NCBI RefSeq assembly: GCF_000225525.1
Contig: NZ_AGBF01000004.1
Span: forward strand, 62,001 to 126,000
Direction of reading: 5' to 3'
Origin: Streptomyces zinciresistens K42
GTDB lineage: Bacteria; Actinomycetota; Actinomycetes; Streptomycetales; Streptomycetaceae
DNA length: 64,000 nt
Below the pieces are notes generated by a model, which saw only the letters and a list, made by a program, of their open reading frames with translations, was not told the DNA's origin and searched no databases. Of the stretch, positions 63,952 through 64,000 are shown piece after piece. The translations under genes and the position numbers were made by a program. Each line of letters starts with the position of its first letter. Position 1 is the first letter of the stretch.

Positions 63952-64000
63952 GCCGCGCCCCGCCGCCTCAGGGGAGCGTGCCCGCCCTGGCCGGGTCCAG

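Overview
The window is very GC-rich, its codons end mostly in G or C, and its gene families and gene order are those of a Streptomyces chromosome core. The das aminosugar genes next to nagB, the pdtaS-wblE pair, sigH-prsH, the nickel superoxide dismutase pair sodN-sodX, the giant kgd/sucA gene and a HAIR-controlled lon all fit the S. coelicolor SCO5233-SCO53xx region as I remember it. No rRNA, tRNA, CRISPR array, insertion sequence or phage was found. This is a chromosomal segment with some local decay and repeats, not a mobile island.

Layout. 1-3.7 kb: GlcNAc/chitobiose uptake (dasB partial, dasC, dasD) facing nagB, with DasR-type operator sequences. 4.5-13.7 kb: a PdtaS-like kinase, WblE, a lipid kinase, the stress sigma factor SigH with its antagonist PrsH, a zinc-finger protein, a Na+/H+ antiporter, a PLP enzyme and an amidase. 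14.0-16.7 kb: a two-gene encapsulin operon, a family 2B HK97-fold shell protein with a cyclic-nucleotide-binding-like insert followed by an isoprenyl diphosphate synthase with a disordered N-terminal tail. I regard this as the most interesting system here. 17.2-21.7 kb: small accessory genes (GNAT, TetR/DHFR-like pair, zinc ribbon, YCII, DUF952, VOC) separated by repeat-rich spacers. 21.9-30.8 kb: phosphate permease, sodN/sodX, a CGNR regulator, a polar amino acid ABC transporter, malic enzyme and a quinone-oxidoreductase-like protein.

30.9-47 kb: a HTH + Clp-N gene pair behind what looks like a leaderless, autoregulated promoter; a DUF4097-PadR operon; kgd; a two-component system; a spermidine-synthase-like protein; lon; and a secreted GH25 muramidase. 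47-64 kb: MarR, a PP2C-like phosphatase, a decayed conservon (sensor kinase and roadblock protein intact, DUF742 gene cut and joined to the 3' end of a styrene-monooxygenase-like gene, GTPase absent), an NlpC/P60 hydrolase, a TetR/AurF-type di-iron oxygenase region, a PBP/SEDS peptidoglycan synthase pair, a Gly-rich SH3 protein, a lipoprotein plus orphan sensor kinase, a dual-specificity phosphatase and a NERD-like protein.

How the genes work together. Aminosugars enter through DasBC, are trimmed by DasD and deaminated by NagB into glycolysis. Malic enzyme and Kgd sit around the TCA cycle. SodN is matured by SodX. SigH/PrsH, WblE, PdtaS, HspR-controlled Lon and the conservon are stress and development regulators. 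The PBP, SEDS, amidase, muramidase and NlpC genes remodel the wall. The encapsulin pair probably sequesters an isoprenoid-forming step.
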